NCBI GenBank assembly: GCA_014529385.2
Contig: CM043953.1
Location: forward strand, 77,490,872-77,554,871
DNA from: Adiantum capillus-veneris
Lineage: Eukaryota; Streptophyta; Polypodiopsida; Polypodiales; Pteridaceae
Length of the DNA: 64,000 nt
Reading direction: 5' to 3'
The position numbers and the translations under genes are program-made. The notes beneath the pieces were generated by a model. The model was not told where the DNA came from. It ran no database searches and worked only from the letters and a program-made list of their open reading frames with translations. Each line of letters begins with the position of its first letter. Position 1 is the stretch's first letter. Positions 52,437-63,125 of this stretch are shown piece after piece.

Positions 52437-53530
52437 TCAAGAGCCTCCTATTGATACGTTTCTAGAAAGCGGTCTTTTGGAATGCAATGCCATTGATCCT
52501 GCAATTGTTGGAATGCTTGCTGATCCCAAGGAGGCATTTGCTAACAAATAGGAGTTACATTTTCTCCCTTTCAAACCTGTGGAAAAAAGACTTGCACTGT
52601 CATACTTGCCCTTGCTAACAGCAACCACAATATTGAAGCACACGTCCATGTGGTAATTGACATCTCTTTGATCCTCCTCACCACGATAGTGCTGAGACAA
52701 TTCAAATCTGGTTGTCAATGTTAAGATGATAACAGGTGACCAACTTAATATCGCTAAGGAGACTTGGCAAACCGTTGGGTATGGGCACCACATATACCCT
52801 TTCATCATTCTTAGTAGGACAGACTAACCATGAAAATATCACCTCTCTGGATGAGCTCATTGAAAAGGCAGATGGATTTGCAGGAGTTTTCCCAGAGCAC
52901 AAGTACGAAATAGTCAAAACGGTTATAAGAGAAGCAGCGGAATGACAAGTGCTGGTGTCAATGATGCCCCTGCTTTCAAGAAAGCAGACACAGCCATTGT
53001 TGTTGCCGATCTAATATTGTGCTGACTAAGCCTGGTCTGAGTGTTATTATTAGTGTACTTCTTACCAGTTGTGCTATCCGCTAGAGTGTACGACTTATGC
53101 AGTTTCTATCACCATACATACAGTGTTGGGCTTTGGCAGTTTGTTTTTTGCCCTTCATGGTCCTAATCATTGCCATACTAAAACGATGGTACAATAATGA
53201 CTATCTCAAAAGATCAGGTAAAGCCCATAGATTTTGCAACTGGTGTTGCTATTGGAACTTACCTTGCATTGACGCCAGTGGTCGTCTTCTACGCAGCCCA
53301 CAAAACAGAATTTCCCAGACAAGTTTGTTGTGATGGACATTAGTTGCAGTCAATTCCAGCTCACAGCTGCCATGTACTTGCAAGTGAGCATTATCAGCCA
53401 AGCGCTCATTTTTGTAACTAGATCAATAAGCTGGTCTTTCCTCGAACGCCCTGGGGTATTGCTCATGACTGCATATGTCGTAGCCCAACTGGTGGCAACC
53501 CTTCTGGCTGTGTATGCAACGTTTTATTAA
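52437..53530 (+). pseudogene. Plasma-membrane H+-ATPase (P-type) pseudogene fragment
   Basis: Pieces of a plant P3A proton pump in the native order but in several frames. NAIDPAIVGMLADPKEA and HFLPFKPVEKR come from the nucleotide-binding domain. [48 protein letters not shown] and GVNDAPAFKKAD come from the P domain. [39 protein letters not shown] and [20 protein letters not shown] with [20 protein letters not shown] come from the C-terminal membrane segments. The region between the nucleotide and P domains is deleted. No intron interrupts segments that are usually split by introns in plant pump genes, which suggests a processed copy. Non-functional. Confidence 0.88.
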
Positions 53531-53610
53531 TTAACAATAGCGGAGGTGCTGAATAAAACCCCAAGCAGCCCGGCTCCAGCTTTGTTGCGCTTGTTGGATT
53601 GTGACCGAGT

Positions 53611-53890
53611 TTGCAGGCCCATCGACCTTGGGAAGATCCCATGCTAGAAACACAGAGAGTGAATGCTGCACTTCTTACTGTTACGCAGACACATTTAACC
53701 GAGCGACAAGGGACTAATATCCCAGCACATGGAGAGATTGATATGCCGTGCAGCCAGATGATGTTCTCTTTGGGCTGCTGAAGGACCGAGGAAGGGGGCG
53801 AAAAGATTTGCATCTAAAAATCACCTTAGCTACACGTGATGCAGAGAAGTTCTACAGTTTGGCAGGCAACGACAAATTTCTACAACCTGC
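53611..53890 (+). pseudogene. PRP22/DHX8-like helicase fragments, out of order
   Basis: One frame gives RPWEDPMLET followed by NAALLTVTQTHLTE and GEID. These resemble DEAH splicing helicase segments: the RPWEDPMPET linker and the AALITVLQIHLTEPEGDIL..QEEID block. A second frame gives DDVLFGLLKDRGRGRKDLHL with ATRDAEKF, resembling TDVLFGLLKKLLKRRLDLRL and SATLDAEKF. In the true protein the FGLLKK..DAEKF segment precedes the ITVLQIHLTE block, so the pieces are shuffled and internally deleted. They lie about 80 bases after the ATPase relic. Recognition is from memory of the family. Confidence 0.6.
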
Positions 53891-54429
53891 TTGAAGCAGG
53901 ACCAGTACTGCAGAACACTCTTGTTCCGATATTATCACCAAAGTGCAGGAGAAGCTATGAGAGCATCTCTTGGCACAGTTTTACGATGCTGTGTATCCTT
54001 TGAACATGGTAGAAGAAATTGATACGGCGTGAGAAAGAGCTTCCCTCGCCATGGCCCCCCTGAACACAGAGGAGTGCTCGCATCTTGCAGCGAAGAAGAA
54101 AGCCTGCAAGATGCGCAAGGCTACCCAGGGATTCTATGAAGAGCAACTGCGAGGTTTTTTTGAAGGCAGACAGGACTATCGAAAGCTTAATTTAAGAATA
54201 TCGCAGACAAAATATTTTTCCTTCATCCAGTTTCAGTCTTCAAAGTTAGCAGAAAAATAGTAGCAGATTCACGAGTAATTATCTTCACTTGGTGCCACCA
54301 CCACAAGATGTAGGTTGGCCGATCAAGTCGTGTTTACCAAATTTCAAGTGCCAGTAGATCGCATGCAAAGAGAGGATGTCTGTCAAGCCATACAATGTTT
54401 TTCATGAGCTTCTTCTCCAAGGTTTTCTG
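53891..54429. other. Unassigned stretch between helicase fragments
   Basis: A 69-codon frame at 54051-54260 is rich in K and E. I cannot place it confidently in PRP22 or any other protein; it may be more scrambled helicase sequence. Confidence 0.35.
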
Positions 54430-55074
54430 AGTGATTGTTGCCAAAGGGATGATAGGAGGGATCGAGATGGTAGAAACCCTAGCTCTTCAAATGGGCATCA
54501 ACCACAAGAACTTAAGTTGTTCAATGTTTACCGAGGTAGCATTTAAATTGTCATGGATCATGGCTGTTTTGGGCAGCTTATGGGCTTTATGATCGAAGGA
54601 AGGGATTGTACATGTGTCCCAAATTGCCACACATATGATTAATAATGCAAAAGCTGTTGTGAAGAGAGGTTGTTTCCGTGACTAGGAAGAGAGATCAAGA
54701 GGTATGGCTTAAGGTTGTTTCCATGATTGATTGCCACACATATGATTGAGAATTTAAAAGTTGTTGTGAAGAGAGATCAAGAAGTATGGGTTAACCTTGT
54801 TTCCATGATTGGGAAGAAAATTTACCTTTCCATGAGGGATGTGGACCAAAACACATGGCAAGATCTTCTATCAATGAAAAGAAGCCCTTTGGGGACAAGA
54901 GTCTTGGATGTGACGAATTACTCAAATATGATGTTGATGGATCTACACTCTTGTAGACGAAGGTATGAAGAGGAGCTTGAAATTGAGCTCAATGAAGATG
55001 AGCCAACCTTCATAAGAGGCCAGACGACAAGGTACTCCAATGATGTGTCACCTCCATTGATGTGTAACTTGTGA
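54430..55074 (+). pseudogene. PRP22/DHX8-like S1-domain region, pseudogene
   Basis: Similar to the S1 RNA-binding domain of the splicing helicase PRP22 (DHX8). LFNVYRGS, then IVMDHGCFGQL, correspond to the YRGRVSRVMDTGCFVQL region; VVVKRDQEVWVNLVSMIGKK and LSMRDVDQNTWQDLLSMKRS follow. After an internal deletion, GTRVLDVTNYS, EEELEIELNEDEPTFIRGQT and RYSNDVSP match the segment before the helicase core. The frame 54727-55074 is open for 115 codons. A tandem duplication at about 54622-54790 repeats the TTGCCACACATATGATT..AAAGYTGTTGTGAAGAGAG part. A pseudogene because it is truncated and shifted. Confidence 0.82.
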
Positions 55075-56060
55075 AAATCATTAGAAATCCATAAAGTTCA
55101 ATTGAGAGAGCTGCAATGACATAATTTTCTTTAGCCATAGAGGAGAGAATTGTGAGAGCATAAGCAAATAACCCTGCTCGATAGAAGAATATATTCAACG
55201 TAGTCCTCTCTTAGATTGCGTTGATTGTACAATTTGCTCGACAAATACAAGGGCAGGGTTTGAAAGCTAGTATGCTTGATGCGGCCCACATCATTCAAAC
55301 AAGGTTTGTGAGGTTGTCCTTGATCGAACCCAATTGTTTTTTTTACTACTTGGGTTTTCAATTTGCAAATGGAGGGGATACCAACTATGGATTGTCATGA
55401 GGAAGGGAGCACCCATGGGTTTTACCAACTTGAAGATAATCATTTCTTCCCATGCACTACAAATCCAAAACGAACACATCTCTCTAAATTTGGAGAAGAA
55501 TTATAATGACCCTCTAAAACTAGAGGAGAAGCATATCATGACCCTTCAACACTTGAGGAGAAAACTAGTGTCTGCTGAGGCAAGGGAACGTTCTCTATGG
55601 TTTATAATATTTGGATGAGGATGGTGACGCCTCATCGCTATACTTTCTTATGGTTTTTTATTTTTTATTTTCGAGGCACAACATGTGAGCACGTAAGGTG
55701 TTTTTCATGATATTTTCAAGGCACAACCTGTGAGCTTGTAATGTATTTTTCATGATATTTTTGAAATCATGTTAGCAAACTTCTATTACTATTCACATAT
55801 GCTTAACTAACTATAGGTGTGGACAATGAGTAGACTCTATATGTATATTGAGATCAATGTAGAACTCTAAATTGAAGCATACAACTACTCTTCCATTGAA
55901 CGTAGCATGTTGAATGATAATCAATAAGTGAATCTTTACAAACTTTTAATGACATGTTGTGGAACAATTTCAAGAAGACAACCATTCTTTTGAGCAAGTA
56001 GTAGGATAAAAAGTTTATATTTGTGAATCAATTCAAAGTTTGTGATGTTGCTTGGTATAA

Positions 56061-56122
<62 letters not shown>

Positions 56123-57040
56123 CCCATGGAGGGGATTTTTTTGGGTGATTAGAACAAACACGTGTAACACATGGTGTGTTTTGCTTGAAGGGGATACAAG
56201 AAGCTTTGTCCCATCGCATAGGAATGTTAAGGCTTTAACTACCTTTGTAAGGGAATAGCATTGGCACAAGAGTGAAATTTTACAACACCTGTCATTTCAT
56301 ATTGATCAAGTTGGACTCATCCTTTTTGTTTTTGGGCGGGCAGGTGGGTCAAAAGAAACATGCTCTAGATATTTTGAGAAAAGAGTTTCTCAAGAGATTG
56401 CATGCAAAGAGGGAAAGGAGTTTTTGGGCAAAATTCTCTATGAAACGAAAAAAGGGAGGGAAAAGGAAGTGCCAAAAGGGGTATGAAAGGACTTAAGGAC
56501 ATGAGAACTTGTCAATTGAACAAAAAGGGAGGAAGAAAAAATGGCAAGGGGATTATCTCCTCTTTATAAGAGATTCATTCATATGTTACCATGAATGAAT
56601 CATTGATTAGTGTGGTTGTGGACAAGAGATTAGTCAGTTCCTTTGTCCAAAGAGCTCAAGGCTCTCTCTCCTTTTAGGGGAGGTTTCTCACCAAGGAAAC
56701 AAACAACACTCTTATAGGGAGGTTGTTCCCACAAAAGGTTGAGTAAAGGCACTTTTATATTCTCAAACTATTTCTTAGTAGAAAATTACATTAAAGGGGA
56801 AGCTTCATCTACAGTAAAAGACATCAAGAAATTTTTTCCAACCGAGGGATTTTCAAGCAAAGGAAAAAAAAAAAACTCACTCTCTCCATTCTTTCATTAT
56901 CTAGCTAAAATTTTTGCATCCCAGCACATTATTGAAATTTATGCACTTGTTTTCATTTATGGAGATTATTTAATCATCGTTCTCTTTGAGAAATGCAATG
57001 GTGAGGGGTTTCGCATATAGCTATGAGGGCATCTCATGAA
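55075..57040. other. AT-rich spacer with a GA microsatellite
   Basis: No gene that I can support. A GA tract lies at 56063-56120. Short lysine-rich frames (for example 56272-56496) show no recognisable domain. Confidence 0.45.
56063..56120 (+). repeat. GA microsatellite
   Basis: Uninterrupted GA tract. Leucine/serine frames across it on the minus strand are artefacts. Confidence 0.95.
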
Positions 57041-57044
57041 GAAA

Positions 57045-57601
57045 ACATTATGGTCTGTAGTCAAACCTAGAGAAGCAAGTGAACCATCCACAAATGAAGG
57101 CACTCAAACTAGCGCATTAGTGCATGTTGGTGGTCAACCTTTCACTTCCACGAATACACTCAGTGGTATTTGAAAACTAAGTTTACACTCCTCGTAGTTA
57201 GTGGGATACTCAAGCCAAAGATGAGCAAACCTTAGGTATAGTTATCATTGTACTTCATGGACAATTTTGTGCACTTCATTGATACTTGCACCACCGTAGT
57301 TGAAGCTTGGAATACTCTAGAACAAAATTTTGGTGCAAAGAAAGAGCAAAGTAGAATCAATCTCAAGAAAAGCTTGTAGAAGCTAGTTATGTTTCAAGGG
57401 AAGAATGTCTCTAGTTTTGTCAATAGAATAATGAGCATCATTACTCAACTCACATATATCAATTTTGAGGTTCCCTTGGAAGATAAAGGAGCGGTTCTCT
57501 TGAGTGTATTACCACCAATATTTGCCCATATTGCCACATTACATAGATGGGGCCCAATCTCAAATGATCACGTTCTCCATACATATATCTATATTAGTTG
57601 A
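57045..57601 (+). pseudogene. Ty1/copia Gag relic
   Basis: Decayed copia Gag, different from the one at 19316. TLEQNFGAKKEQSRINLKKS (about 57312-57374), a stop, then MFQGKNVSSFVNRIMSIITQ, VPLEDKGAVLLSVLP. This is the UBN2-type Gag core pattern. Nothing recognisable of protease, integrase or RT follows. Confidence 0.72.
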
Positions 57602-59720
57602 AATAAAAGTGCGCAAAATAGAATACATTTCACCCGTTTTAAAAATAGGAGATGCTTTTCTAAGGAATTTTTATAGATAGATCTGGCATAGGCTAATTAT
57701 AGATGTTCTTGCAAAGTATGATTGTTTTATTAATTTTCCATTCTCTATTTCCCTTGGTAATGCTACTATGCTTTTTGATTCCTTGAGCCCCAAATTGGCC
57801 GTTTGGCAATATCTAAATCATTGGTTTTGGTAGATATCGCACAAACAATAGTTGAGTGTGCAAGGCCACATCTAGTTGTAAACACATTGATTGAAAGCAC
57901 TTAACAGGGCTATGAAAATCAAATGCAAAATGTAAACAGAGCTGATTCGCCCTCTATAAACTTTGCAAAATAAATAGTGAGCTTTATAATAGATTTTATT
58001 GCACATGGCTACAATTATCCAATCTCATTAGATACTTCTTCTCCAACCTCGACTCCTTTCTACTTTATAGGCTCTTAAATCAACCCGTAGGTGGCTCCCT
58101 CAACCATTGAGATGGCATGGCTAGTATAACTATGTCCTCTACTAGCTTCTTTGTTCCTCCTTTGCCAAAGTTGGTACCAAGGGGCTTATGTGTTTCCCTT
58201 AAGTAGATCCAACCATCTTTAAACAAAACAAGCTCCTCATCAAAGAATCTTTTAAACTTTCACAATCCCTCCTTGCATCTATGTACAAAGCCTTCTCTAT
58301 TTTGAGGTCTTTGCCATGTAGATAGGCCTGATGGTTCCCCTTTCCTTGTAGCTTTGCAAGCTTTAACTTCAGCTCTTGCATTCCTTTAACAATATCACAA
58401 TATCATCTAAGATGGATTTGACACTTTTTGGAACCACAATAACAGACTTTATAGAACTCTGAAGAATGCTTGGGGCTCGAATAGTGTTGACTATCATCTT
58501 GTCCCTTTGTCGTTGTCACTTAGCTAGTAGTGATATTGCATCTTCGACCTCATTCTAGTTGGCCTTTAGGTGTTGTTCAACATCTTTGTCTTCAATAAGT
58601 ATCTTCAACTGCGCATGTGTCTCTTTTCCTATGGTCTACAAAGGGAGCTCTGTCTTTTCCAAGTTTAGGGTAGCCTTTTTAGTCCTTGGCAATTGATCAT
58701 AGTGTCATTAAAATTCTCTTAGAATCTCGATAGGTGAAAGTTCCTATTTTGGCCTAACTAGCCTAATTGATGCCTTGCTAAGGTATGTACAATTGTTTTT
58801 GCATATATCACACTATGTACATTAGAGCACTTTTACATATTAGAAAGTATTGAGAGAGGTAGATATTTTATTTTCATATTATGAACATGTCATGGCAAAA
58901 CAACGCAGATCCACTTTATCAGCCATTTGTCGACCTCATTACTTTTGATGTCTTCCTAACTTTGTAGAGGACCAGAGAAACTAATTTTTTTAACACTAAA
59001 CTTTGTTAACAGGAGACCACTGCTTTGGAGGGAAACTTCATGGTGAACCTATCCCTAAGTATATGTTAACTCCTTGTAGCCGACCTCATCCCTTATTAGT
59101 ACGTCATGTTTTGAACAACAAACTCAAGATGACTGTGTTAGAACCAATTATGAGGATAGAGCCTACTATGTAGCCCTAGATCAAAATCCATTAGCCACTT
59201 TGACAACTCATACATACCCATCGATGGTATGACTAAAGGAGCATTAAAAAAATACAACTCATAGCCATGAAGGTTTGTCCTAACCATACTTTCACACATA
59301 GAGGAAACGAATGTGCAGCAAATTTTTATTGAGGAGACCCTCACCTTTTTACAATTTTGTTGCCAGCATGTAGAGAGTTTGTATTGCTCTCATGGTTGTG
59401 GTTATTGTGATGTTTTTCAGTCTTTGAGGAATTCTGAGGCTAGTGCTAAAACCAAGTCACATGTGCATCAAATTTGCATTGAGTCATGCATCAAGAAATA
59501 GCAAGAGTAAGAGGTGTCCCATAAATTTCTCGTAAAAATTAGGAGTAACTATACTATTTTCACCTTCTTAGCTTAGGAGAAGGCTTCACATCTCTCCCTC
59601 CTTGTTTCCTCCAAATATATTATTGATATCTCTACTTAAATACCAAGGGGCCAGTATTATCTATCCCATCTATTAATAACTCACAATAAGAGTGACCACA
59701 TACAATATGTGTGTGCACGC

Positions 59721-59783
<63 letters not shown>

Positions 59784-60141
59784 CGCACGCGTAAGTGTGC
59801 ATGCATGCCCTTACCTAGTCACATACTAGATAAGACATTAAGCACTTTTGGTATGGGCCTACCGTCCTCAAAAGAGTTGAGAGTCAGTCAATGTTAGCTT
59901 TAGCACCGAGCCATTCATTTCTATGGATGGTCTTGAGATTACATGAGATAAGCTCGTGCTTGCTAAAACCATTATTACAAAATTTGTGTATCAATTTGTT
60001 GATCTCTTGAAATGTCGTGAAGTATTCTGAGGACGAGTAGATAATAAGCGACAGAATTCCTAGGGATGTGTTGACAACATGTTTTCTAGGTCTATTACTA
60101 TTTCTCTTAACAAACTCTCTGCAAGGTTGTAGTAGGGCTAT
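57602..60141. other. AT-rich spacer, nothing coding recognised
   Basis: Low-complexity AT-rich sequence with a GC/GT microsatellite at 59716-59790. No convincing coding frame, RNA gene or LTR up to the start of the gypsy LTR. Confidence 0.5.
59716..59790 (+). repeat. GC/GT compound microsatellite
   Basis: CGCGCG then GTGTGT alternating purine-pyrimidine tract, a potential Z-DNA former. Confidence 0.92.
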
Positions 60142-60725
60142 TGTGTCACTTCACAGGACAGACAGACAGTTGGACAGGTAGCTACAGTTGGTCTGGTTCA
60201 CACTGGACGGACCCTTTGAGCTGGGAGTGACACGTGGCAGGGTACCTACGGTGGTCTAGTGGACATCGTGGCCAGGTCACCACCACCACTCAGTTTGGAG
60301 ATAGACTTAGCTGACTAGACATTTATGAGCCGTTGGTGGCTCTTTATGGTTGTACATATGAGTAGTTGTTTTGGGCCAGTTCTATTATCTTGTACGTAGT
60401 CGTCTTGGTAGGAGTCTTGCACAGAGCACTGCTTCACCATCCCTGTACATTTGAGCCTCGACACCCCCATTTGTACATGTGAGTGCTGTTCTAGAGCTGA
60501 GTGTGTTGCCAAGCCAGAGTCTGTACCTGGTTCTTTGAGATAGTCGAGTCCACATGTTCTGGTCCACTGTTGTGTTGTCTCTGTTCTGTTGTTATCCATT
60601 GTTTCTGTGTTTCATTCTGTTTGAGTGAGTTTCCATCTGTTGAGTGAGATTGTCACGCAAATTGCAATGAGGGGCACCCACACTGTAGAGAGCACGACAC
60701 ATTATCCGCGCTACAGGTGCTCTCA
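60142..60725 (+). repeat. 5' LTR of a Ty3/gypsy element at the right edge
   Basis: Proposed from TGTGTCACTTCACAGG to GGTGCTCTCA, 584 bp. It is placed just before a primer-like TGGCGATCACGGTGGGACC at 60729. Its partner LTR would lie beyond the window, so the boundaries are inferred from the TG..CA ends and spacing. Confidence 0.6.
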
Positions 60726-60728
60726 TTT

Positions 60729-60747
60729 TGGCGATCACGGTGGGACC
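60729..60747 (+). other. Probable primer binding site
   Basis: TGGCGATCACGGTGGGACC lies three bases after the proposed LTR end. TGGCG starts are common in Ty3-like primer sites; I do not name the tRNA. Confidence 0.55.
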
Positions 60748-61080
60748 TCAACTGAAGTCTCACTCTGTTGAGTAGCCGGTTTCTTCGCTTCGCCTGTGCA
60801 GCCTGTTGGTCTGGTCCAGTTTCACCCGTGACAGCTTAATCTAGCTGGTCTAGTCTCTCGCCTTGTTGGTATGGTCCTCTCGCTCTGGTCCACCCAGTCC
60901 TCGTCCTGGTCTAGTCCTTCTCGTCCCTGGTCTAGTCCTTCCTCGTCCTGGTCCAGGCCAGGTGGTCTAGTCACTCGCCCTGGTCTAGTAGAGTCTAGAC
61001 CAATGTTCAGCCAAGTGAAGGTTGTCTTGCCCACGTGAAGGTCTTCTTGCCCAAAGCTTGGTGGGGTTGGCGGTTACTGC
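60748..61080 (+). other. Leader with CTGGTCTAGTC repeats
   Basis: Untranslated leader of the gypsy element. Degenerate tandem units of CCTGGTCTAGTCCTTCTCGT type run from about 60840 to 60990. Confidence 0.7.
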
Positions 61081-62150
61081 ATGACACATACAAGGAGGTC
61101 ATTGGAGCGTCAAAGTGCACTACCGAGTCCTCTGAAGTACTACCACAGACGGCGTCAACCCTTGGTGCCCAGTAGAAGCATATTGACCCCATCACCCATA
61201 CCTACTCATACGGCTACCTCCATTCCTTCAACCGGTTCTACATCCTCCAGGTCACCTTCTCCGGTAAGGCTCACCCCCATTTTGTTACAGCAAGCTAGTG
61301 AGCAACAGACTCAGGAGCAAGAGGCCATGGAGGAGCTCACAAGTGTTCTGGCAAAGGTGAACATCAAGTTCCCTACCTTTAAAGGTCTCTCCACAGAAGA
61401 TGCAGATGACCATGCTCGGAGGTTTGTCTCTCTTTGCAGAGGTCGTGGCCTCAACAGAGAAGACGCATACCAGGTGCTCTTTCCGTCCACCTTGGATGGT
61501 CTTGCAGATAAATGGTACAGTCAGTTTGCTGAAAACCACTTTACTACTTGGACCATGTTAAGACAGCAATTGTGTGAAGCTTTCCGACCAGGGGATTATC
61601 AAGAGAAGATTCTAAATGAGTTGGCCAACCTGTTGCTCTAGCCCAAGGAGACATTTGCAGAGCTCATGACCAGAACAAAGTCCCTGGTCGCCAAGCTGCC
61701 TCAGCAACCAGGGGAATTCATGGTGAAGAAGTGGGTAGAGAAGGCTCTGCCTAAGACTTCTCAACAAAAGCTCAGAGAAAGTCTCCGTCCTGAAGCCAGT
61801 CTGGAGGATTTTGTTGCTACTGCTACTAGAATAGAGGGAGCAAGAAGGAAGTTCACTGACTCTCCTCAGTTAGATACTGCCCCTGTACTCGTGGACAGTC
61901 CATCAGACCCCTTGACTTCTTTATGAAGGGAACTGGAAGCCCTAAAGTTACAGCGGGCCCTTCAAGAAGAGAGATCCTTCTCTCTCAAAGAGGAGAAGAC
62001 TCCACATCAAGAGGCCTATGATCAACTTAAAAGAGAGTTAGAAGAGCTCAGGTCTCAGCAAGAGACTAAGGCTATGGTATGGTGTAGTTCATGCGGCTCT
62101 CCAGGACACCCTCCACAGGACTGTCTCCTTGCTCTTATTGTCACTTCTGC
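61081..62150 (+). pseudogene. Gag of the right-edge Ty3/gypsy element
   Basis: Gag polyprotein. The frame starts at MTHTRRSLERQ (61081), has a Ser/Pro/Thr-rich N-terminus, then a capsid core: VNIKFPTFKGLSTEDADDHA, LFPSTLDGLADKWYSQFAEN, TTWTMLRQQLCEAFRPGDY. It is interrupted by a TAG at 61639, continues in frame with ETFAELMTRTKSLVAKLP and KKWVEKALPKTSQQKL, has a TGA at 61924, and then a coiled-coil-like stretch (LEALKLQRALQEERSFSLKE). The first zinc knuckle is CSSCGSPGHPPQDC near 62086. Two stops break this copy. Confidence 0.85.
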
Positions 62151-63062
62151 GAAAAATCGGGTCATGAAGATAAGGATTGCTACTATATAAAGGGATTGCA
62201 CAAAATACAACAAAGTCATGGTCCTACTCTCCAACAGGGGTTAGCACCAGCATCCAACATGGTTTCCCACTACGGCCATCCCAACTACATGCCACCTTTG
62301 CTCAATACCCCTGCTGTCCAAGGTATGTCAAGTACTTTCCCGACTCAAAGTTTTTATAATGCTAATGCCACCTCAACCCCTCAAAGCTTCTACACTTCAG
62401 CCTCCAACTCCATGCAGCAACCACCTCGTCACCCGTTTCGTCCTTCCAATCGGCCCATACTCTGCTGTAGATGCGGAGAATATGGGCATTATCAGAGCAA
62501 GTGTCCTTTACCTGAAGGGTCCCCTCCTTGTCGTCATTGCCCTGATTCGAAGGATCACTACAATAAGGATTGTCCCACCCAAAGGGCATCCACGTCTTCA
62601 GGCTCGACTCAGAACCAGCAAGATTTCACCTTCCCGAAGATAAATTTGATTACTGTGAACACCGTGCCTCAACCATCACCTGCTACTCATGTGGTTAAGC
62701 CACTGCAAGTGGAGGAGCATACTGGTGTCCTTACTCGGGCACAAAGAGCAGCTCTTGGTCTCAGTCTGCCCACAGGTCCACCCCGCCAATTCCCACTTCC
62801 TCAATCTGGTCTACCTGACCCAAAGGACGAGTCCTTCAAAATTGCTCAGAGCAAACCAACTTCCCTGTTATCTGACATTGATGGAGCCTTCTTGGAAGTA
62901 GTGGCTGACTTGGAACAGATTAAGGTCACAAAGGGAGCCCAGTTCGAAGGCGACAAGCCCACATCAGAAGTCATCTTGAAAAATACTTTTCAGCAGGTGT
63001 CACTATACGACATGCTAAGGCTCGATGCAACACTTAGAAGTGACACCCTGTCAGTCATTTAG
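62091..63062 (+). CDS. Gag C-terminal zinc-knuckle region of the gypsy element
   Basis: Open frame of 323 codons, shifted relative to the upstream Gag. It holds CHFCEKSGHEDKDC, CCRCGEYGHYQSKC and CRHCPDSKDHYNKDC, so with the upstream knuckle this Gag has four CCHC-like motifs. Between them is a Ser/Gln/Pro-rich linker. The end (LEQIKVTKGAQFEGDKPTSE) leads to a stop at 63060-63062. The extra knuckles are unusual for a Ty3-like Gag, which often has one or two. Confidence 0.8.
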   Translation: MRLSRTPSTGLSPCSYCHFCEKSGHEDKDCYYIKGLHKIQQSHGPTLQQGLAPASNMVSHYGHPNYMPPLLNTPAVQGMSSTFPTQSFYNANATSTPQSFYTSASNSMQQPPRHPFRPSNRPILCCRCGEYGHYQSKCPLPEGSPPCRHCPDSKDHYNKDCPTQRASTSSGSTQNQQDFTFPKINLITVNTVPQPSPATHVVKPLQVEEHTGVLTRAQRAALGLSLPTGPPRQFPLPQSGLPDPKDESFKIAQSKPTSLLSDIDGAFLEVVADLEQIKVTKGAQFEGDKPTSEVILKNTFQQVSLYDMLRLDATLRSDTLSVI

Positions 63063-63125
63063 TCTCTGTACCCCGGTGCTGGGCCTAGTGGCGGGCACCT
63101 CCCTGTACAGCCCTCAGAGTCTTAT

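Noticed and set aside
54051-54260. 69-codon lysine-rich frame as a helicase piece
   Set aside because: Only weak resemblance to the C-terminal region of PRP22; not strong enough to call.
58199-58381. 60-codon minus-strand frame with a helical, lysine-rich look
   Set aside because: No family recognised, short, in AT-rich repeat-like DNA.
60315-61034. Minus-strand frames in the gypsy LTR and leader
   Set aside because: They come from the CTGGTCTAGTC repeats and LTR; no domain and wrong strand for the element.
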